Assembly (NCBI GenBank): GCA_010365175.1
Contig: JAAFGW010000097.1
Coordinates: forward strand, 1 to 9,662
Direction: 5' to 3'
Length of the DNA stretch: 9,662 bases
DNA from: Sulfuriferula multivorans
Lineage (GTDB): Bacteria; Pseudomonadota; Gammaproteobacteria; Burkholderiales; Thiobacillaceae
Below the pieces are notes generated by a model. The model made no database searches. It saw nothing but the letters and a program-made list of their open reading frames with translations, and was not told the DNA's origin. Positions 5,497 to 9,662 of the stretch are shown piece by piece. Made by a program: the position numbers and the translations under genes. Position 1 is the first letter of the stretch, and each line of letters opens with the position of its first letter.

Positions 5497-7083
5497 TCAT
5501 TTGGCGGGCTCCTGTGGCGCGTCGGGCGCCAGACAAACCCGGTTCTTGCCGGTTTTCTTGGCTTCATACATGGCGCTGTCTGCGCGCCCGATCAAAGACT
5601 CCTGCGATTCGCCCAGTGCGCGCTCGGCAATACCTGCACTGAATGTGATCAGTACTTTTTCATTGTTGTCGAGAAAATACTTTTTAGTGAGGTTGCGTTG
5701 CAGGCGGGTGATGATGGTGGCTGCCGCATCGAGCGGCGTGCTCGGCAGCATGATCAGGAATTCCTCGCCACCCAGACGGGCAATTTGGTCGGTGAGGCGT
5801 AATTCTTCCTTGGCCACATTGACCAGGTGGATCAGCGCTTCATCACCCGTCTGGTGGCCGCGTTTGTCATTGAGTGCCTTGAAATTGTCGATGTCCAATA
5901 CCGCTACACAAAGCGAGGATTTGTAGCGGTCGGCGCGCGAGGCCTCACGCGCAAATTCGTCATCCAGACCGCGCCTGTTGAGGCTGTGGGTGAGGGGATC
6001 TTCGCGGACCAGCGTGCTCATCTCGGCGAGCTGGGTTTCCAGTTGTTTGATGCGGCCTTCGGCCTGTTGTGCGGTGTCCCGCTCGTGTACCAATTTATCG
6101 TGGGCGCGTCGGGTGTCCGCTTGTGCCGTGCGGGTTTCATCCAGCAGGGTTTCGAGGATGCGGTTCAATTCGAGCACGTCTTCGGTGTTGCTGATTTGCT
6201 CGATATGAGAGGCAATCTTGCCCTGGTATTCATCATTGGCCGCGACCACATCACTCATGCGGCTGACGAAATGGGTCATGGTGGCTTTGAGGGTGGCGGT
6301 CGCTTCACGCAGGCCGTGTTTGACCAGGCCTTGCTTGTAAATCACTTCCTTGAGTCGCTGCTCCGCTTCTTGCAATGACTGCATCTGGAGCGGACCGGCG
6401 ATGACGTCCTGCACCATATTGAGCTGGCCACGCAGCCAGGTGTCGTCGTCCAGCAGTTCACCGATGTTTTCCACCAGCAACAGCAAGATGCGCTTGAGCG
6501 TTTCCTGTTGGTCGTGGGTATCGGAGGATTGGATTTCGATACTGACCCAAAGGGATTTCAGGCTGGCAGCGGCTTTACTCAAGGTAGAGGCAGTACTGGC
6601 CTCGCGCACGGCAATTGCGAGTTGCTGGGCTTTTTCTGCCAGATTTGGATTGTGGGACAGCTGGGTGACGACGCCAAATTCAAGCGTTTTGGCGAGCAAG
6701 TCGCGCAGCAGGGCCAAGTCTTCTGACTGCGGCCGTGTGTCGCCGCTTTTACCCTCTGCATGTTGTTTAAGCTGCCGGGTGATTTGCCCCAACTGCTTGC
6801 GGCATTTGACCCAGTCACCCTTGCGTATGGCCTGATCCAGGGTTTCCAGCGGATCTGCCAGTTCGGGATATTGCAGATTGAGATCCATGACCAGCCCGAC
6901 CAGCGCAGTGGTGGCGGAGGGCGCATTGGATTGGGCTGGGCTGGGCCCACCCACAATTTCGTCAAACAGGGTCTGGTAGTTGTCCGGGGTGGGTGCAATC
7001 CGCCGCATGGCCAGGCGGCGCAAGGTTTCGCGCGCGACTTCGGTCGGATTGTCTACATTGATCTTGTCGCTTGATTCTGCCAC
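5497..7083 (-). CDS. Soluble diguanylate cyclase (GGDEF domain, GGEEF active site)
   Basis: Makes cyclic di-GMP from two GTP. The GGDEF domain covers about residues 358-520: 'DPLTHSLNRRG' (362-372), the metal/substrate segment 'VLDIDNFKALND..GH..GD' (395-414) and the active-site loop GGEEF (438-442). RLTD at 429-432 is exactly five residues before GGEEF, so the RxxD product-inhibition site is intact. The first ~355 residues are helical and have no membrane segment. They start with 'ARETLRRLAMRRIAPTPDNYQTLFDEI' (17-43), a signature of a betaproteobacterial family of cytosolic GGDEF proteins, and end in a likely coiled coil (about 305-358). The start is GTG at 7083; an in-frame TGA ten codons upstream leaves no other canonical start. 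The ribosome site is weak (GGGG). The gene ends 167 bp before the fliC start, and a terminator separates it from the two-component pair. Confidence 0.93.
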   Translation of the reverse strand: MAESSDKINVDNPTEVARETLRRLAMRRIAPTPDNYQTLFDEIVGGPSPAQSNAPSATTALVGLVMDLNLQYPELADPLETLDQAIRKGDWVKCRKQLGQITRQLKQHAEGKSGDTRPQSEDLALLRDLLAKTLEFGVVTQLSHNPNLAEKAQQLAIAVREASTASTLSKAAASLKSLWVSIEIQSSDTHDQQETLKRILLLLVENIGELLDDDTWLRGQLNMVQDVIAGPLQMQSLQEAEQRLKEVIYKQGLVKHGLREATATLKATMTHFVSRMSDVVAANDEYQGKIASHIEQISNTEDVLELNRILETLLDETRTAQADTRRAHDKLVHERDTAQQAEGRIKQLETQLAEMSTLVREDPLTHSLNRRGLDDEFAREASRADRYKSSLCVAVLDIDNFKALNDKRGHQTGDEALIHLVNVAKEELRLTDQIARLGGEEFLIMLPSTPLDAAATIITRLQRNLTKKYFLDNNEKVLITFSAGIAERALGESQESLIGRADSAMYEAKKTGKNRVCLAPDAPQEPAK

Positions 7084-7170
7084 GTTTGCACCCCGGCCCG
7101 GATTGGGCTTTCACGATACTTTGCATGGTAGGACGGGCAGGGTTGGGGTAAAAGGCAGATTAAGGTGGCA

Positions 7171-7189
7171 AAACCCCGGCATTTCCGGG
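7171..7189 (-). terminator. Likely intrinsic terminator after the response regulator gene
   Basis: On the minus strand CCCGG-AAATG-CCGGG followed by GTTTTG. The 5-bp all-GC stem and short T run lie 27 nt past the regulator stop. The stem is short, so termination may be partial, but the site suggests that the kinase/regulator pair and the cyclase are separate units. Confidence 0.55.
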
Positions 7190-7215
7190 TCCAGTCGGAG
7201 AGGGCCTTCAGCGGT

Positions 7216-7863
7216 TCAGTCGAGCAGGCCGTGCTTGATGGCGTAGTGGGTCAATTCGGAATTGTTTTTAAGCAACATTTTTTTCAGCATACGGGCGCGG
7301 TACATGCTGATGGTCTTGACGGACAGGGCCAGTTTGTCGGCGATGGCAGATACGGGCAGGCCAGAAGCAATCATGCACAGGGTCTGGTACTCGCGGTTGG
7401 AAAGGCTTTCATGTGGCAAGCCTGCGCGCTCGCCACTGACTTCGTTGGCAAGTTCCTGCGCGACTTCTGCACTGATGTATTTTTTACCCGAAGCGACCAG
7501 GCGGATCGCGTCGACCAATTGATCCGGAGCACTTTGCTTGTTGAGATAGCCCGCTGCGCCCGATTTGAGCGCACGCACTGCATATTGGGTTTCGCGGTGC
7601 ATGGACAGCATCAACACCTTGATCTTGGGATGCTCTTTTCTGAGTAATTCGAGCGTTTCCAGTCCGCTGCGGTCGGGCATGGATATGTCCATCAACACCA
7701 GGTCCCACGACTCATTGCGTGCCATTTGCATGGCGCGGCTGGAGCAGTCAGCTTCGCCACCGACCTCGATGTCGCTCACCTCGGCCAGGATTTGTTTGAG
7801 ACCTTCGCGAACAATGGCGTGGTCGTCGACGATGAGTATGCGATACGGTTTAGCAGCAGCCAC
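7216..7863 (-). CDS. NarL/FixJ-family response regulator (REC plus LuxR-type HTH)
   Basis: A 215-residue transcription factor. The receiver domain (about 6-122) has the acidic pair D13-D14, the phosphoacceptor D59 in 'LVLMDISMPDRSG', S87 at the switch position and K109 in 'GYLNKQ'. The LuxR-type helix-turn-helix covers about 152-210: 'LSNREYQTLCMIASGLPVSAIADKLALSVKTISMYRARMLKKM'. The layout matches GacA/UvrY-like and NarL-like regulators, but no specific orthologue can be named. The cognate kinase is almost certainly the gene directly upstream. The start is GTG at 7863, with no recognisable ribosome site before it. It is in the same frame as the kinase, after the kinase TAA and ten codons, with no other canonical start between, so translation probably depends on coupling. 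Confidence 0.93.
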   Translation of the reverse strand: MAAAKPYRILIVDDHAIVREGLKQILAEVSDIEVGGEADCSSRAMQMARNESWDLVLMDISMPDRSGLETLELLRKEHPKIKVLMLSMHRETQYAVRALKSGAAGYLNKQSAPDQLVDAIRLVASGKKYISAEVAQELANEVSGERAGLPHESLSNREYQTLCMIASGLPVSAIADKLALSVKTISMYRARMLKKMLLKNNSELTHYAIKHGLLD

Positions 7864-7893
7864 AGTGTGATTTATAGGGTGAATAGATTGAAA

Positions 7894-9366
7894 TTACTTT
7901 GCAGAGCCTACCAACAAAGTGTGAAGTGGGAGGCGAAGATTGAGCTCGGTCCCCCCACGCTTGGCAGGCCGTACGCTGAGCTCACCCCCTAGCGTGGTAG
8001 CGCGTTCAGTCATGCCAAGCATACCAAAACTAATCCCGGTTTTTTTCTTGCCTTCCGGCACGATACCCTGACCATTGTCTTCGACACTGACTAAAAGATC
8101 GTTCTGACTCAAAATGATTTTTACTTTGACGTGCGTGGCGCATGCGTGTTTGGCCACATTGGTGAGTGCTTCCTGCACGATGCGGAACACTGCGATCGTG
8201 GCATCCGCGGTCAGGGGAATGTCTTTGTTCGGCGCTTTGAACTCATAAGTGATATCGGCGTTCTGGGCCATCCGTTGCAATTGCCAGTCTATGGCCGAGA
8301 CGATGCCCAGTTCAAGCATGGCAGGCCGCAAGTTGGACGCGATACGGTGTGCGGATTCAATCGTTTGGTCTACGACGTTATCGAGATAGTCGGTGCGCTG
8401 AGCCAGAACGGTTTCACCCTCAGGCAGGCGTTGCTTTAACCACGACAAGCCAATTTTGATGGCAGCGAGGTTGCCGCCCAGATCATCGTGTACCTCGCGG
8501 GCAAGGTGCAGGCGCTCACGCTCCTTGATGGTTTCAACGTGTGCTGTCAGCGCACTGAGCTGGAACCGGGAACGCCGGATTTCTGCTTCGTACTGCTTGC
8601 TGTGCGTGACGTTCAGCATGATTCCATCCCAAGTCTGGCCATCCACTGTTTCACGCTGAGTGACGCGGATATTGACCCATTTGACGTCCTTCCAGGCCGC
8701 CATCCAGATGCGGCCCTCCCAGTTGAAACTCATGGGTACGCCACCTGCCGCTTCCAGTTGGGCCAGATAGTCAGCCTTGTCTTCCTTGAGGATCAGCCTG
8801 ACAAAGCGATCTGGATGGGCGCGCAGAACAGGTGCCTTGATACCGAGCAGTTGAGCGGACTGTTCGCTGACAAAGCGCAGGCCTGTTGCACCGTCCTTGT
8901 CGCGGATTACTTGATACGCCATGCCCGGAATATTCGCCACAATGGCAAGCAAGTCCGATTCTGAGTGTGCTAGCGCCTGTCGAGTGGTTTCACGCTGGCT
9001 GACATCATTGGCGATGTAGATAAATACAGGCTTTTCATGATCGACCGAATAATACAATCGGGCCTCAACCGGATAGCGGCTGCCATCTCGGCGACAACAC
9101 TGCGCATTGAGAGCGGTGCGCCGTTTTTTGCCATTGCCAAGCAATGCAAGCAATGTGTTGAATGGCCGGTCATCTTCCGGGGCCAGGCAATCCAGAGGGG
9201 TCATTTTTTTAAGCGTCTTGAGCGGGTATTGCAGATTGGTTGCCGCAGAGGTGTTGGCCTGGAGGATTTGCAGCGTTTTTGCATCAAAAACCAATACTTC
9301 GACGGCTGACTCCTGAAGGATCGCCTTTAACAAGGTGCCGTCATCATCGTCTTTGAATGTAACCAT
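7894..9366 (-). CDS. Soluble PAS-PAS sensor histidine kinase (HisKA_3 type)
   Basis: A 490-residue sensor kinase without membrane segments, so it should read a cytoplasmic cue such as redox state, oxygen or a small molecule. PAS 1 is at about 15-125 ('ILQANTSAATNLQY...IYIANDVSQRE') and PAS 2 at about 135-258 ('IVANIPGMAYQVIRD...DGIMLNVTHSKQYEAE'). The HisKA_3 dimerisation domain (about 280-350) has the phosphoacceptor H293 in 'LAREVHDDLGGNLAAIKIGL'. The ATPase domain (about 385-482) keeps 'QEALTNVAKHA' (N box), 'VEDNGQGI' and 'FGMLGMTERA'. HisKA_3 kinases pair with NarL-type regulators such as the one downstream. The frame extends to 9558, but that would overlap the divergent gene. The ATG at 9366 follows the purine-rich GGAGAGGAG (9370-9378) and gives a sensible N-terminus. 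The PAS ligand cannot be told from sequence. Confidence 0.93.
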   Translation of the reverse strand: MVTFKDDDDGTLLKAILQESAVEVLVFDAKTLQILQANTSAATNLQYPLKTLKKMTPLDCLAPEDDRPFNTLLALLGNGKKRRTALNAQCCRRDGSRYPVEARLYYSVDHEKPVFIYIANDVSQRETTRQALAHSESDLLAIVANIPGMAYQVIRDKDGATGLRFVSEQSAQLLGIKAPVLRAHPDRFVRLILKEDKADYLAQLEAAGGVPMSFNWEGRIWMAAWKDVKWVNIRVTQRETVDGQTWDGIMLNVTHSKQYEAEIRRSRFQLSALTAHVETIKERERLHLAREVHDDLGGNLAAIKIGLSWLKQRLPEGETVLAQRTDYLDNVVDQTIESAHRIASNLRPAMLELGIVSAIDWQLQRMAQNADITYEFKAPNKDIPLTADATIAVFRIVQEALTNVAKHACATHVKVKIILSQNDLLVSVEDNGQGIVPEGKKKTGISFGMLGMTERATTLGGELSVRPAKRGGTELNLRLPLHTLLVGSAK

Positions 9367-9369
9367 GTT

Positions 9370-9378
9370 CTCCTCTCC
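9370..9378 (-). promoter_or_regulatory. Kinase gene ribosome binding site that decides the start
   Basis: GGAGAGGAG on the minus strand, ending 3 nt before the ATG at 9366; the first GGAG unit gives the more usual longer spacing. It supports 9366 over the upstream in-frame ATG at 9558. Confidence 0.7.
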
Positions 9379-9389
9379 GCAAAATTGAT

Positions 9390-9405
9390 AACGATCTTGG
9401 TCGTT
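9390..9405. repeat. Short inverted repeat upstream of the kinase gene
   Basis: AACGA-TCTTGG-TCGTT, 5-bp arms with a 6-bp spacer, 24 bp before the kinase ATG. It could be an operator half-site pair or a leader hairpin; an arm this short can occur by chance. Confidence 0.3.
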
Positions 9406-9494
9406 TTGTCGTAATGATATGGCGATTATGGCGAGTTTTTTCGGGTGCCGGGTATTTGCTGTCTGGAATAAGGGGTCGGACGGGAACCTGACTT

Positions 9495-9510
9495 GAAATC
9501 CAACGATTTC
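9495..9510. repeat. Short inverted repeat in the divergent intergenic region
   Basis: GAAATC-CAAC-GATTTC, a perfect 6-bp palindrome with a 4-bp spacer, 37 bp before the MEMO-family ATG. The 181-bp gap at 9367-9547 must hold promoters for both divergent genes. I saw no convincing -35/-10 pair on either strand, so this palindrome is the best regulatory candidate there. Confidence 0.35.
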
Positions 9511-9547
9511 CCCCACAAAGACTAAGCTTAAATTAGAGGAACAATTT

Positions 9548-9662
9548 ATGCCCAGCATCCGACCCGCTGCAGTGGCGGGGCAGTTTTATCCCGACGATTC
9601 CAGGATTCTCAAGCGCACGGTTGAGAATCTGCTTGCGAATGCCACGATGGCCGAGTTGTCGG
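9548..9662 (+). CDS. MEMO1 family / AmmeMemoRadiSam system protein B, N-terminus (cut by window edge)
   Basis: The first 38 codons only. MPSIRPAAVAGQFYPDDSRI, continuing LKRTVENLLANA, matches the family start 'iR.PAvAGqFYP.d...L...v...L..A', which is highly characteristic of MEMO proteins (PF01875, related to class III extradiol dioxygenases). In bacteria these often sit beside an AMMECR1-domain protein and a radical SAM protein; those partners would lie beyond the right edge. The biochemical role in bacteria is not established. The ATG at 9548 has AGAGGA 7 nt upstream. The gene is divergent from the kinase. Confidence 0.88.
   Translation, partial: MPSIRPAAVAGQFYPDDSRILKRTVENLLANATMAELS

Noticed and set aside
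9367..9558. A 64-codon N-terminal extension of the histidine kinase starting at 9558
   Set aside because: It would overlap the divergent MEMO gene, has no supporting domain, and the ATG at 9366 has a strong purine-rich ribosome site.
1..9662. CRISPR arrays, tRNA/rRNA genes, insertion sequences, phage or defence genes
   Set aside because: No regularly spaced DNA repeats, transposase or integrase motifs, or structural RNA signatures were seen; the only repeats are the protein-level modules in fliC and short hairpins.

Overview
The window looks like chromosomal DNA of a motile betaproteobacterium. This rests on the gene order fliC-flaG-fliD-fliS-fliT followed by a FliK-like gene, on the cytosolic GGDEF protein whose N-terminus carries the 'LRRLA.RRIAPTPDNY' signature, and on the general protein style. 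A Nitrosomonadales/Gallionellaceae-like host is my guess only. Eight of the nine genes lie on the minus strand; only the gene at the right edge is on the plus strand.

Minus strand, in transcription order (right to left): a soluble double-PAS histidine kinase (7894-9366) and a NarL/LuxR-type response regulator (7216-7863) form a two-component pair that ends at a likely intrinsic terminator (7171-7189). A soluble diguanylate cyclase with a GGEEF active site and an intact RxxD inhibitory site follows (5497-7083). A 167-bp gap then holds a candidate sigma-28 (FliA) promoter for the late flagellar operon. That operon runs fliC (3521-5329), a strong hairpin, flaG (3066-3431), fliD (1057-3054), fliS (611-1042), fliT (268-597) and a FliK-like gene cut by the left edge (1-255). 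From flaG onward the genes are separated by only 11-14 nt, which suggests one translationally coupled unit.

Plus strand: the first 38 codons of a MEMO1/AmmeMemoRadiSam system protein B family gene (9548 to the right edge), divergent from the kinase across a 181-bp gap.

Together the genes cover filament (FliC), cap (FliD), their chaperones (FliS, FliT), filament-length modulation (FlaG) and probably hook-length control (FliK-like). Next to them sit two regulatory layers that could tune motility: c-di-GMP synthesis and a PAS-sensing two-component system. That regulatory link is inferred from position only. I found no mobile elements, CRISPR arrays, tRNA or rRNA genes, and no clearly new system. 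The least ordinary features are the internally duplicated modules of the flagellin variable domain, the roughly 160-residue insertion in FliD, the double hairpin after fliC, and the kinase/regulator pair that share a reading frame across one stop codon.
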